This document shows positions 1 to 9,084 of a DNA stretch of 64,000 nt, piece after piece. The DNA lies in the NCBI GenBank assembly GCA_016786845.1, contig JAEUVB010000021.1:186001-250000 (forward strand), given 5' to 3'. How positions within the stretch are numbered: the first letter of the stretch is position 1; each line of letters starts with the position of its first letter. Both the position numbers and the translations under genes were made by a program. Source of the DNA: Chitinophagaceae bacterium (GTDB taxonomy: Bacteria; Bacteroidota; Bacteroidia; Chitinophagales; Chitinophagaceae). The notes beneath the pieces are model-generated. The model ran no database searches. It was given only the letters and a program-made list of their open reading frames with translations, and had not been told where the DNA came from.

Positions 1-2284
1 CTACAGCATTGCGGTGACGGATGGCTATATAATAAGTATTTCCTGAGGCCGGTAAGTTAAAGGTGCAAGTTAGCTGTCCATTGGTTTGAAGCACACCCAT
101 ACATGTCGTAACCAATGCATAAGGGTATACCGGTTCATGTAATTCCACCCAAACCGTATCGCAATCCGTGGTTGCATTGGATTGACCCTGATTGAATAAG
201 ACGGATCTCATCATGCCACCATTCATGTAAAATCCTTGTACATAGGTTTCTAATGATAAATAAGATGTCATACAGTTGCTGAATTGTAATAAAAGACTCG
301 AAGTATTGCTACATCCGTTCGCATCGGTTCCTGTCACAGTATAAGTTCCTGCATAAGTATTGCTTGCTAAAAAAGTATTTCCATTCGTGATCGCCTGAGG
401 ACCACTCCAGATATAAGATAGACCTCCTGAACCTGAAAATGTAATCAAAGTTGAATCACAAATGGGATTGGCCATAGAACTACTCGCCCCAATTAAGGGC
501 AGCGGTAATATAGTCAGTACCAAAATTTGGGTGTCGCAGCCGTTGACATGCGTATAATTTCCCGAGGCATTATAGGTTTGTCCATTTCCACCAAGGAGAG
601 TAGGCCATGTATAACTTTGACATGCAGAAATAGTATTCGTAGTTATGGTAGAAGGAACAATCGTTAACTGTAATATCTGCGTGTTACAAACTGCTCCCGT
701 CTGATAGGTACCGGATGCGGTGTAGGTTTGTCCGTTCACCGGCCATATATAATTGTTACAAGCTGTCACGGTGGTGGTTGTGCTGGCAGTACCTAAAGTC
801 CCTCCGGCACAAATGTTCTGAGCATAAATATCATAATTAGAAGCTGCGTAATTTCTTGTATCATCCCATGTGATGATTGCACCACCGGCACCGTCAGAGG
901 CAATCTGCGGATGTTGTTGATCGTCTATGTTGGTAGATAGGGCCACACCATTAACTGTCCATTGCACGATGCCGGAGGCATTGATCCGTTGAGCATAGAC
1001 ATCCGAAGAACTCGCACGATAATCCTGCCAACAAATGATCGCTCCTCCCGAGCCATCGCTCGTTATTTTAGGAGAATTTTGAATGTTTGCAGCGGTTGAG
1101 ATCGCCACACCATTTAAGGTCCATTGCACAATGCCCAAGTTATTGATCCGCTGTGCATAGACATCTACGGGGGGAAAACTTCCGAATCGACCGTCGTTCC
1201 ATACGACCAAAGCACCACCTGAACCATCAGGAATCATTTCCGGATCTATCTGATCATAGGTCGCCGTGGAAATGGGCACACCATTGGTTGTCCATGAGAT
1301 TGTACCGGCCGAATTGAGATGTTGCATATATATATCGGAATATGTACCACTACGATAATCGCGCCAGGAAATAAAAACTCCCCCTAAATTATCAATCGCC
1401 ATTTTAGGCGACACTTGATTATTGGGACTTGTGCAAACGGCTACACCATTGGTCGTCCATTGGGGAATGCCGGTAGAATTTATTCTTTGTGTGTAAATAT
1501 TGGTGCCTGATACTGAATTGCTTCGATAGTCATACCAGCTCACAATAGCCCCTCCTGCACCATCGGAAACAATTTGAGGATAAAGTTGTTGAAACGTTGC
1601 CGTACATAATGCTACCCCATTGGCCGTCCATTGTGGTACTCCTGATGCATTAATTCTTCTGGCATAAATATCATCCGTTCCACTTCCACCACGTTTATCT
1701 TTCCAAGTAATGATGGCACCATTCAGTCCATCCGAAACGAGTTGAGGATTGTCCTGATCACCGGTAATCGTGCACAAGGAAACGCCACCCGAAGTCCATA
1801 GGGTAAGTCCGGCTGAATTGATCCGCTGTGCATAAATATCATTATTATTCGAACCGTTTCGAGAGTCCGTCCAAGTGATAATGGCACCTCCCATACCATC
1901 CGAAATCAATTGGGGTTGCGTTTGTGCATTAGCAGCACCGCAAATCAATACCCCACTAGAGGTCCATTGAGGAATGCCGGCCGAGTTCAGTCTTTGAGCA
2001 TATATATCATTTACACCTGATCGAAAATCCGGCCAAACAATAATTACCCCTCCACTACCATCTGCAACTATTTGGGGATCACTTTGATAGTTCGCTGCAT
2101 TGCAAACAATATAGTTGACCAAGGGGCTTACTGACCATTGTGCCTTTCCATCCTTAAATAAACCGATTAGAAAAAAAAGTAGTATTCCACATCCCATGAG
2201 GTATGACCATTTACTATATGTAAAGGCATAGCAGACCTTGGCCCTTGCATATCTCTCGGGCAAAACAATAAATGTAAAAATCAT
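1..2284 (-). CDS. Secreted repeat protein, partial (C-terminus beyond window)
   Basis: The frame stays open from ATG at 2284 to the left edge, so about 761 residues are visible and the C-terminus is missing. An alternative ATG at 2197 gives a cleaner signal peptide (MGCGILLFFLIGLF, then KAQ). After the signal come about eight repeats of roughly 56 residues, each with a DPQIVSDGxGG-type start, a W-x-D-x-R core, DIYAQRIN and QWTxxGV. They resemble beta-propeller or delta-60-like blades. Two short Cys-containing SprB/PKD-like modules follow. The last visible part has the module found at the C-terminus of four other proteins here (MRSVLFNQG, CDTVWVELHE, YYIAIRHRN), so a dockerin-like ending is expected off the edge. 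The gene lies downstream of, and in the same direction as, the kinase/regulator pair at 2445-6274. A surface or secreted role is inferred; no enzyme motif is seen. Confidence 0.75.
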   Translation of the reverse strand, partial: MIFTFIVLPERYARAKVCYAFTYSKWSYLMGCGILLFFLIGLFKDGKAQWSVSPLVNYIVCNAANYQSDPQIVADGSGGVIIVWPDFRSGVNDIYAQRLNSAGIPQWTSSGVLICGAANAQTQPQLISDGMGGAIITWTDSRNGSNNNDIYAQRINSAGLTLWTSGGVSLCTITGDQDNPQLVSDGLNGAIITWKDKRGGSGTDDIYARRINASGVPQWTANGVALCTATFQQLYPQIVSDGAGGAIVSWYDYRSNSVSGTNIYTQRINSTGIPQWTTNGVAVCTSPNNQVSPKMAIDNLGGVFISWRDYRSGTYSDIYMQHLNSAGTISWTTNGVPISTATYDQIDPEMIPDGSGGALVVWNDGRFGSFPPVDVYAQRINNLGIVQWTLNGVAISTAANIQNSPKITSDGSGGAIICWQDYRASSSDVYAQRINASGIVQWTVNGVALSTNIDDQQHPQIASDGAGGAIITWDDTRNYAASNYDIYAQNICAGGTLGTASTTTTVTACNNYIWPVNGQTYTASGTYQTGAVCNTQILQLTIVPSTITTNTISACQSYTWPTLLGGNGQTYNASGNYTHVNGCDTQILVLTILPLPLIGASSSMANPICDSTLITFSGSGGLSYIWSGPQAITNGNTFLASNTYAGTYTVTGTDANGCSNTSSLLLQFSNCMTSYLSLETYVQGFYMNGGMMRSVLFNQGQSNATTDCDTVWVELHEPVYPYALVTTCMGVLQTNGQLTCTFNLPASGNTYYIAIRHRNAV

Positions 2285-2316
2285 GGAAAGGATTTAAGTG
2301 AAATACAGATGAGGTA

Positions 2317-2353
2317 AATGTAATCTAAAAAGAATAATAATACAGATTACATT
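2317..2353. promoter_or_regulatory. Inverted repeat upstream of secreted repeat gene
   Basis: Two perfect 10-bp arms, AATGTAATCT (2317-2326) and AGATTACATT (2344-2353), are separated by 17 bases in the gap between the response regulator gene and the repeat protein gene. The spacing fits a dimeric regulator site or a small hairpin. The regulator encoded just upstream is the obvious candidate partner, but this is inference. Confidence 0.4.
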
Positions 2354-2444
2354 ACATAGGGGTAGATTATCTGCTAAAATTTAATTGGCGAAAATCAACA
2401 TGATAATCAATTGGTCAAGCAAAAAACGAAGTCTATTGGACTAT

Positions 2445-3086
2445 TCATACAATCTTATTCTCAATGGCCTTGCTCACCGCCTCAGTGGCATTGTGTACAT
2501 GCAGTTTTTCATAAATTTTACGAATGTGAGCATCTACGGTATGATAACTGATATCTAATTCCGATGCGATCATCTTGTACGACTTGCCCTTAACCAACAA
2601 ACCCAATATATCTTTTTCACGGTCGGTGAGTTTAAAATCAACGCTTTGTGACTGAGGATTATTTTTCCGAAATAAATCCAGAACCTTGAGCGCAATGACA
2701 GGCGTCATGGGTGCACCGCCGGCATAACATTCGCGAATGGCTTGTAGGATATCTTCGTTGGTACTCTTCTTCAAAATATATCCTGAGGCACCCGCACAAA
2801 TAGAATCAAATATGCGATCGGCATCTTCAAAGATGGTTTGCATGATGATTTTCAATTCGGGGAAATGCGTCTTGAGTAAGCGTACCGTTTCTATACCATT
2901 CATGCCGGGCATTTGAATATCCATAAGGATGACATCGGGACGATACTGTTTGATAGACTCTAAAACGTTTCGACTATTTGGAAAAGAGGCGACCAATTCC
3001 ATGTCTTGCTGAGACTGAATTAAAAATTCATACATCATCCTCATATCTTCATGGTCCTCAAACACCAGTACTTTAATTTTTTTCAT
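2445..3086 (-). CDS. NarL/LuxR-family response regulator
   Basis: This is a 213-residue two-component transcription regulator. The receiver domain (about residues 3-120) has the acidic pair E10/D11 and the phosphoacceptor D56 in DVILMDIQMP. A LuxR-type helix-turn-helix (about 148-210) has LTDREKDILGLLVKGKSYKMIASELDISYHTVDAHIRKIYEKL. I chose ATG 3086 (MKKIKVL) because it starts directly at the first receiver strand. A longer frame from 3176 would add 30 unrelated residues and overlap the kinase gene. The sensor kinase gene ends 44 bp upstream, so the two are probably co-transcribed and form a cognate pair. The secreted repeat gene downstream is the likely local target. Confidence 0.9.
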   Translation of the reverse strand: MKKIKVLVFEDHEDMRMMYEFLIQSQQDMELVASFPNSRNVLESIKQYRPDVILMDIQMPGMNGIETVRLLKTHFPELKIIMQTIFEDADRIFDSICAGASGYILKKSTNEDILQAIRECYAGGAPMTPVIALKVLDLFRKNNPQSQSVDFKLTDREKDILGLLVKGKSYKMIASELDISYHTVDAHIRKIYEKLHVHNATEAVSKAIENKIV

Positions 3087-3130
3087 CTCCGGTAATTTAA
3101 TTACAAAATAACAGAAAAGAAGGGACATCT

Positions 3131-6100
3131 CTAGTCCCGTAATCTCGTAGTAGGTATGTGCATTCGAATCGTGCATCCCTTTTGCGATGCCGTAACGATG
3201 TCGAAACGAGCCGATAACTCTTTCGCCCTTTGTTGCATACTATAGATACCATGACCATGCTGAATGGTTTCCATATCCATGCCTTTCCCATCATCAGTGA
3301 TCGTTAAAATAAGCCCTTCCTTATCCAGAGCTAAAGTCAAGATTACGCTTTTGCATTCGGAGTATTTCGCTATGTTATGAATGGCTTCTTTGATAATCAG
3401 AATCATATTCTTACGGGCATGCATACCTAAGATGAGCCTATTGAATTCCGCATCAGCTTGCAAATCGAAACGGATGCCCTTCACTTCCAACAGATCTTTC
3501 CCGATCTGTTGTATTTTCTGTATCATATTCAAGCCCTGATCATTCTTTGGCGTAATGGCCCAAACAATATCACTCATACTTTCAATCGATGATTTTGAAG
3601 TATGCTTGATGCGTTCCAGAATTTTATGTGCTTTGTCCTGGTCGGATTCCATAATAGTTTCCACCAATTGACTTCCCATAGAGATGCTGGACAATGCCGA
3701 TCCAATTTCATCGTGCAAATCACTGGCGATTTTATTGCGTATATGTTGTATTTGTAAAAGCTGCCTGACCCGATAATGTACGAATGTATAAATAAGTACA
3801 GCGACTCCAAGGATACATAAAGTGTAGAACCACCACGTATTGTAAAAAGGAGGAAGTATTTCAAATTGAAGCAATGATGCGGGCTGACTGAATACCCCGT
3901 ACGCATCACTCACTTTGGCATAAAACTGATACTCTCCCGGCGGCAATCCGGTATAGGCCGCATGCCCTTCCTTCGATTGTATCCAATCCTGGTCTGCCCC
4001 TTCCAACTTATACGCATAACTTCTTTGTTGACTACTTTGAAAATGTAAAGCAGAAAAGGATAATTCAACATAATTCTGTTGATTCCGCAATTTTATAATC
4101 TCTGATGTTGAATCGACCGGATAGCTTTGTTGCATCACTTTGAAATCGATCAGGTAAGGCTTCAGACTATTCACCGGTTTTAAATCAAAGGACGATGGAT
4201 TCAATATCAGCAATTGATTGTTGACGGCGAAAGCCAATGAGCTATCTTTAAGTAAATCGATATAGGAAGTCAACTTCGTGTGTTCGGTGCCGTCATTGAT
4301 GGTCACATGATAAAACTGTTTAGTGCCCTTGTCAAACACTTCCATGCCATCGGCAGTGGTGATCCACAGATGGTTACGTGACGGAAGTATACCCAGCATG
4401 ATATTTCCTCTTGTTCTCGGCGATAAAAAGTTTTGAAAGGATTGGCCATTCCACAGATTCAATCCACCACCATAAGTCGCCACCCAAATATTATTTTCTT
4501 CATCACAATACAAATCCCGGATATCATTATTAGAAAGTCCGCTTCCGGCCTGATAGGCGGCAAAATCATTTTTCGGTTGTTTACGGTTCAACTTCCAAAA
4601 AAACAGGCCATTGGCTGTAGCCACGTAATAATTTCGATCTTTATCCTGAATGATTTTTCGGATCATATTATCTTTCAAACTGGATTTCAATGTTTGGTCC
4701 GTATAATAACCGGTCACCAGTCTGATGCCTTGGTGGAAAGCATAGATGCCATAGCCTAATACTCCGGTCACCAAAGTAGGCTGACTCAAAAGGGTGTCTT
4801 CCAATATACTTCGAACCTGAAAAACTTGATACTGATTAAATAGCTTCCCCTCGTTCGATAGAAAATGATAAGGCTCGAATCGACGAATACTCAATCGGTC
4901 TCTGTCAAAATAAAAAAAACCGGATTCGCTGCCGAGGATATATTGACCGTTCGACAATCGGGTGATCAATGTGGGCGACAATGATTTACCCTGATCATAC
5001 AATGCTATCCATTTAAATTCATTCTCAGTTTTTCTTTTCACAAACAACCCGGAAGAGGAACAGACATACAAGGTCCCATCTTCATCTTCATAAGGATTAA
5101 ACATGGTAACATCTGCATTCGAGTTAGGTGGCGTTAACGGAATGGTTTTACAATTCCAGTCGCGTGGCGAATACATACAAAGTCCCTTTCTTGTACCTAC
5201 CCATAATATACCCTCCCTGCCTTTATATACACAGTTAACGGCATTGGAAGCCACGCTATTTTTGTTTAGTTTATCATAAGCATAGTGAGTCAGGCTGCCA
5301 GTATACTTATGATAGATATAGAGTCCTGAATTTTTAGTGCCGGCAACGATTAAACTATCGTTATACTTTGTAATACTCGTCACTTCATCCGGTATGTCAA
5401 CAAATTTACTTTTTGAACGAGTGTTGGAAACCGGCTTCAATTCACCCGGTATGGCCTCATACAAGATGGCCATTCCATTGGCCCAGCCTCCGGAGTAGAG
5501 TGTATCTCCCTCATTGATAAAGCAAACATAGGTCCCTTTAAATGGCGGAATTTGGGTATAGGTAGCTACTTTAATCCCTTTATTTTTCGATACACAATAA
5601 ATCCCCTCTGTCCCCAAAATACTCATCAACAGATCTCCGTTCGTACAGGCGCCAAATTGATGAACCCATGTTTGTAATCCTCTAAATGATTTTTCTGCAA
5701 GTGAAGGCTTCAGGGGCAACCATGTCGTCCGATCTAAACGCGGAATCCAATAGCTCGCCTTTAGGGTTTTTTTATGAATGAAGATCACCGGAACCAATTC
5801 CGCTCCGGCGATGATGTATTCGTCGTTATAATCAAACAAACAATTGATGCGGTCTACCGATTTCAGAATGGGTCCATGAATGACCAAGTTAATTTTGGTC
5901 CATTGCACACGCCCTTGCCGCTTTTCCAATTTACAAACCCCCGCATCTTTAGTAGCTACCCACAAATTACCGTCACGATCTTCCAGCAAATCCGATATTT
6001 TATTTCCGCAAATAGATAGGGTATCCGATGCCTGATGCAAAAAGGTTTGAAAATAAGTGCCATCAAATTTATTGAGACCAAACTCTGTTCCAACCCACAA

Positions 6101-6274
6101 AAAACCTTCTCGATCCTGAAGCAAACATTTGATGGTTTGGTCACTTAAGCCTTCTGCGGTAGTATAGGTCACAAAACGGGGTTGAATACTTTGAGACACC
6201 CCTTGAAGTGAACACAGACATAGGAGCAAAAGTATGCTATAGGTTGTAAGCGGTATGTTGATTTGGTTTTTCAA
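3131..6274 (-). CDS. Propeller-type sensor histidine kinase (Reg_prop / Y_Y_Y / HisKA_3)
   Basis: This is a membrane sensor kinase of about 1047 residues. A signal-like hydrophobic segment is followed by two seven-bladed Reg_prop-type propellers with repeated DxxGxLWVGTxxGLxxF blades (DREGFLWVGT, DRDGNLWVAT, GREGILWVGT, DEENNIWVAT). Next come a Y_Y_Y domain, one transmembrane helix (WWFYTLCILGVAVLIYTFV), a HisKA_3 dimerisation domain with the phospho-His in ASDLHDEIGSALSS, and an HATPase_c domain with KEAIHNIAKYS and DDGKGM. There is no ATG near the signal peptide. TTG at 6274 gives a normal signal (LKNQINIPLTTYSILLLL), while the frame stays open back to TTG 6388. The signal sensed is unknown. 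The partner regulator follows directly. Confidence 0.88.
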   Translation of the reverse strand: MKNQINIPLTTYSILLLLCLCSLQGVSQSIQPRFVTYTTAEGLSDQTIKCLLQDREGFLWVGTEFGLNKFDGTYFQTFLHQASDTLSICGNKISDLLEDRDGNLWVATKDAGVCKLEKRQGRVQWTKINLVIHGPILKSVDRINCLFDYNDEYIIAGAELVPVIFIHKKTLKASYWIPRLDRTTWLPLKPSLAEKSFRGLQTWVHQFGACTNGDLLMSILGTEGIYCVSKNKGIKVATYTQIPPFKGTYVCFINEGDTLYSGGWANGMAILYEAIPGELKPVSNTRSKSKFVDIPDEVTSITKYNDSLIVAGTKNSGLYIYHKYTGSLTHYAYDKLNKNSVASNAVNCVYKGREGILWVGTRKGLCMYSPRDWNCKTIPLTPPNSNADVTMFNPYEDEDGTLYVCSSSGLFVKRKTENEFKWIALYDQGKSLSPTLITRLSNGQYILGSESGFFYFDRDRLSIRRFEPYHFLSNEGKLFNQYQVFQVRSILEDTLLSQPTLVTGVLGYGIYAFHQGIRLVTGYYTDQTLKSSLKDNMIRKIIQDKDRNYYVATANGLFFWKLNRKQPKNDFAAYQAGSGLSNNDIRDLYCDEENNIWVATYGGGLNLWNGQSFQNFLSPRTRGNIMLGILPSRNHLWITTADGMEVFDKGTKQFYHVTINDGTEHTKLTSYIDLLKDSSLAFAVNNQLLILNPSSFDLKPVNSLKPYLIDFKVMQQSYPVDSTSEIIKLRNQQNYVELSFSALHFQSSQQRSYAYKLEGADQDWIQSKEGHAAYTGLPPGEYQFYAKVSDAYGVFSQPASLLQFEILPPFYNTWWFYTLCILGVAVLIYTFVHYRVRQLLQIQHIRNKIASDLHDEIGSALSSISMGSQLVETIMESDQDKAHKILERIKHTSKSSIESMSDIVWAITPKNDQGLNMIQKIQQIGKDLLEVKGIRFDLQADAEFNRLILGMHARKNMILIIKEAIHNIAKYSECKSVILTLALDKEGLILTITDDGKGMDMETIQHGHGIYSMQQRAKELSARFDIVTASQKGCTIRMHIPTTRLRD

Positions 6275-6645
6275 AAAGACACTTATGAGCCTAAAATTAC
6301 CATAAGTAAAGGAAACAGAGTAGATTAATGTCTGTGAATGATGAAGTTCCGCAAAAGACAAACGACATTCTAGGTTCCAACCGCTCAATGCTGTCTCTAC
6401 AACGGAATATAAATTCTCGTCGATGCATGATTGTTGATTTGAATTATTTTTTTGAAATTGGTCTAATGCAGATCAGCCCAATACCATGTATCAGAATAGA
6501 TGTTCTGAAAGTCCTTATCATTTAAATCATCCTGATCGTCAAATATGGATGATGAAGGACCCTTATTCATGCTGAACGGTATAGGCTTGAAGTCACAACG
6601 GCATACTCCCTTACTTTACATGACAACTTAAACTACTGCGCTTAC

Positions 6646-7950
6646 CTAAACCGCAACTTCCACCTGACATTTTCGATTTCGACTTTGATGATCTTCAATG
6701 GGATGCGAGGGATTAAACATCCAATCCGTTAATTTTGGTGAATTGGTTCTGCATTTCATTCTTTTTTCAAGCAGTATTGCGGAGCCTAGAGTCAGGATTC
6801 CAATCACCATCACAGATGCATAAAGACCAAATGCATCGGCAATGATACCGGTGAGTATAGCGCCCATAGCATATCCCATATCCCGCCACAAACGGAAAAC
6901 ACCTAAACTCTTAGGTCTGTCGTGCGGATGGGTATGTTCGGCAATAGTGGCTAAAAATGTCGGATACACCATGGCCGTTCCCCAACCCAGTAAGACAGCC
7001 AAAATCACAAAATGAAAAAACGTCGATGCCCATACAAAAAGAATCAAGGCTATGCCTTGTAAAAACATTCCCCAAAACAACATACTTTTTTTGCAGAAGA
7101 AATCAGACATTCTTCCGGTAAACAGTTGACCTATTCCCCATACTGCCGGATAAACCGCTACGATGATCGCAATGTCCCGAATACTGAAATTTTTTTGTGC
7201 CAACAGAATTGGAAGCAGCCCCCAAACCATTCCATCATTCAAATTGTTGACCACACCGGCTTGAGTCACGGAGCCCAGATTGCGATCGAATAGAGTCGTA
7301 TCCCAAAATATGTTATTCAATCGGGGAATAGAACTGCTCATCGCTTCCATAGCCACATGATGCCTTGTATCCTTCACCAACCACCACGATGCGAGTAAGC
7401 CGGCTATGGATAAAAAAATACCGATATAAAATGGATAAGGCCTTAGTCCATAATGACTCGCAATGAATCCAGTAGCAAAAGCCACAATCGCCACAGAAAG
7501 ATAACCGGCAAATTCATTGAGCCCCATGGCAAGTCCGCGATCCTTCTGTCCCACTAAATCCATTTTCATCACTACTGTACTGCTCCATGTCAATCCCTGA
7601 TGAATGCCAAGCAGAACATTGGCTACTATAATCCAATTCCAATGGTCGGCCCACATCAAAATGAAGGGAACCGGAATCGCAATCAACCAACCAATGATCA
7701 ATAAATTTTTTCGTCCGATTTTACTTGATAGTACCCCTGTATAATAATTGGTCAAAGCTTTGACGATTCCGAAGACCACGATAAAAGACAAGATGGCTGT
7801 TTTGGCTGCGATATGAAATTCAGCTTCCGCAATTTGCGGTAAAATCGATCGCTCCAACCCGATCATACCTCCAACGAATGAATTGACGATGATGAGAATG
7901 ATAAACTGACTCAAATTTTCCTTTAATCCTAATTTTATTTCCATGGTCAT
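6646..7950 (-). CDS. MFS transporter
   Basis: This 434-residue integral membrane protein of the major facilitator superfamily has about 12 hydrophobic segments. The loop 2-3 signature is visible as GVLSSKIGRKNLLIIGW, and its repeat in the second half is GQLFTGRMSDFFCKKS. Substrate cannot be read from sequence. The ArsR-rhodanese regulator gene lies 130 bp upstream on the same strand, so the pair may handle a sulfur compound, metalloid or other toxic anion by export; this is inference from context. The hydrophilic C-terminal tail of about 40 residues is rich in charged residues and His. Start is ATG 7950, or ATG 7944 two codons later. Confidence 0.88.
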   Translation of the reverse strand: MTMEIKLGLKENLSQFIILIIVNSFVGGMIGLERSILPQIAEAEFHIAAKTAILSFIVVFGIVKALTNYYTGVLSSKIGRKNLLIIGWLIAIPVPFILMWADHWNWIIVANVLLGIHQGLTWSSTVVMKMDLVGQKDRGLAMGLNEFAGYLSVAIVAFATGFIASHYGLRPYPFYIGIFLSIAGLLASWWLVKDTRHHVAMEAMSSSIPRLNNIFWDTTLFDRNLGSVTQAGVVNNLNDGMVWGLLPILLAQKNFSIRDIAIIVAVYPAVWGIGQLFTGRMSDFFCKKSMLFWGMFLQGIALILFVWASTFFHFVILAVLLGWGTAMVYPTFLATIAEHTHPHDRPKSLGVFRLWRDMGYAMGAILTGIIADAFGLYASVMVIGILTLGSAILLEKRMKCRTNSPKLTDWMFNPSHPIEDHQSRNRKCQVEVAV

Positions 7951-8080
7951 ATCTGTGAGGTGTATATTGATGTTTATATGATGAGCAAATATGTAAATGA
8001 CTCCATTGATGCATTCTCATCATCAGTAATCTCTTTTAGCTTTAGTTCATCCGGTTCTTTACACAAAACCAGAGCTTCCC

Positions 8081-8737
8081 TTAGTTCAAATCATATTGTT
8101 TTAATTTCCATTCCACATAGCCTTCTTCCATACGTAAGGCTTTAAACTGATTTCGTTTCAATATGCTTACGGCATCCCCGGCCATTACACAGAGAGGTCC
8201 ACGACAATAGGCCACAATTGTTTTGCTTTTGGGGAATTCCTTCATTCGTTTTTTCAATTGATCTAATGGAACAGACAATGCGTCCGTTATATGGCCGGCT
8301 TCATATTCTTCTTCAGGCCTCACATCAATTAAAAGAATGTTACTCTTTTTAGAACGGACCCTGAGCTCATCTAAGGTCAAGGTCTCTAACCCTTCTTGGC
8401 CCGTTTTAAAATCCTGAATCAGTCGTTCAATTTCAGCAATCTTTCGAAAACCAAATTCCTTGACAGATGAGACTAATTTCAAAACGGCGTCATCAGATAT
8501 ACTGTAAATAACAAAGTTTCCGTTTCTCGATGTAACCACCATTTTAGCAGACTTCAATACTTGTAAGTGCTGTGAAGTACTCGCCACCGACATCGACACC
8601 TCCTTCGATAATTCCTCAACCGAATATGCTTTTTGAGATAATACATCTATGATTTCCATTCGCTTGGGATTGGAAATCGCTGTGGTCACTCTGGCCAATT
8701 CGGTATACACTTGATCTTTAAAAACATTTGAAGCCAT
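8081..8737 (-). CDS. ArsR-family regulator fused to a rhodanese domain
   Basis: The protein has 218 residues. Residues 1-95 form an ArsR/SmtB winged helix-turn-helix (SNPKRMEIIDVLSQ, then VEELSKEVSMSVASTSQHLQVLKSAKMV). Residues 120-215 form a rhodanese domain with the DVRPEEEYEAGHI motif and an active-site loop AYCRGPLCV containing the catalytic-type C178. The family couples DNA binding to sulfane-sulfur or metalloid chemistry. Here it probably controls the MFS gene downstream. Cys ligands typical of ArsR metal sites are not obvious in the HTH half, so sensing through the rhodanese cysteine is plausible but unproven. Confidence 0.9.
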   Translation of the reverse strand: MASNVFKDQVYTELARVTTAISNPKRMEIIDVLSQKAYSVEELSKEVSMSVASTSQHLQVLKSAKMVVTSRNGNFVIYSISDDAVLKLVSSVKEFGFRKIAEIERLIQDFKTGQEGLETLTLDELRVRSKKSNILLIDVRPEEEYEAGHITDALSVPLDQLKKRMKEFPKSKTIVAYCRGPLCVMAGDAVSILKRNQFKALRMEEGYVEWKLKQYDLN

Positions 8738-9014
8738 GGTTCTTGTCGTTTAAATGCAAATATACATCCTTTCTACTTTTCAATGTATTTATTGAATAGA
8801 TATTTGTGAGTCCCAATTATGGCGCATTCCCTTCAGGGTTTATGTCACCGAGGGAACGTTTTAGGTCGCTCCTCAATCTCTTTCCCACGCTGTTTCCCTT
8901 CCGGGTTATCCACTTCGATCGGTTGCGCAAGACTCATACGGATTCAGCCTATTGATCAACCATAACTGCTTTACCGAAAAACTAGACATGAGACGATCTA
9001 GTTACAAACAAAAC
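8738..9014. other. Intergenic region, no gene seen
   Basis: This gap holds the promoter side of the ArsR-rhodanese gene and ends at the hairpin behind the large adhesin gene. I see no ORF with recognisable features, no RNA gene and no clear repeat. Confidence 0.5.
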
Positions 9015-9042
9015 CGCCACAAAGATCTTCATCTCTGCGGCG
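9015..9042 (-). terminator. Conserved hairpin terminator, copy 1
   Basis: Read on the minus strand, two 12-base arms (CGCCGCAGAGAT and ATCTTTGTGGCG) pair completely, with two G-U wobbles, around a GAAG loop. A T-rich stretch (GTTTTGTTTG) follows. The wobbles do not pair in plus-strand RNA, so it works for transcripts from the minus strand, that is, the adhesin gene ending about 40 bp upstream. The same element occurs at 20700-20727 and 30670-30697. Confidence 0.75.
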
Positions 9043-9084
9043 ATTTTTGCTTGGTTGATTTGGAAAGGGCTTGTTGAAAAAAAT

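Noticed and set aside
6463..6570. 35-residue minus-strand frame (MNKGPSSSIFDDQDD start) upstream of the first kinase gene
   Set aside because: Very short, acidic and without a known counterpart; kept only as a possible leader peptide.
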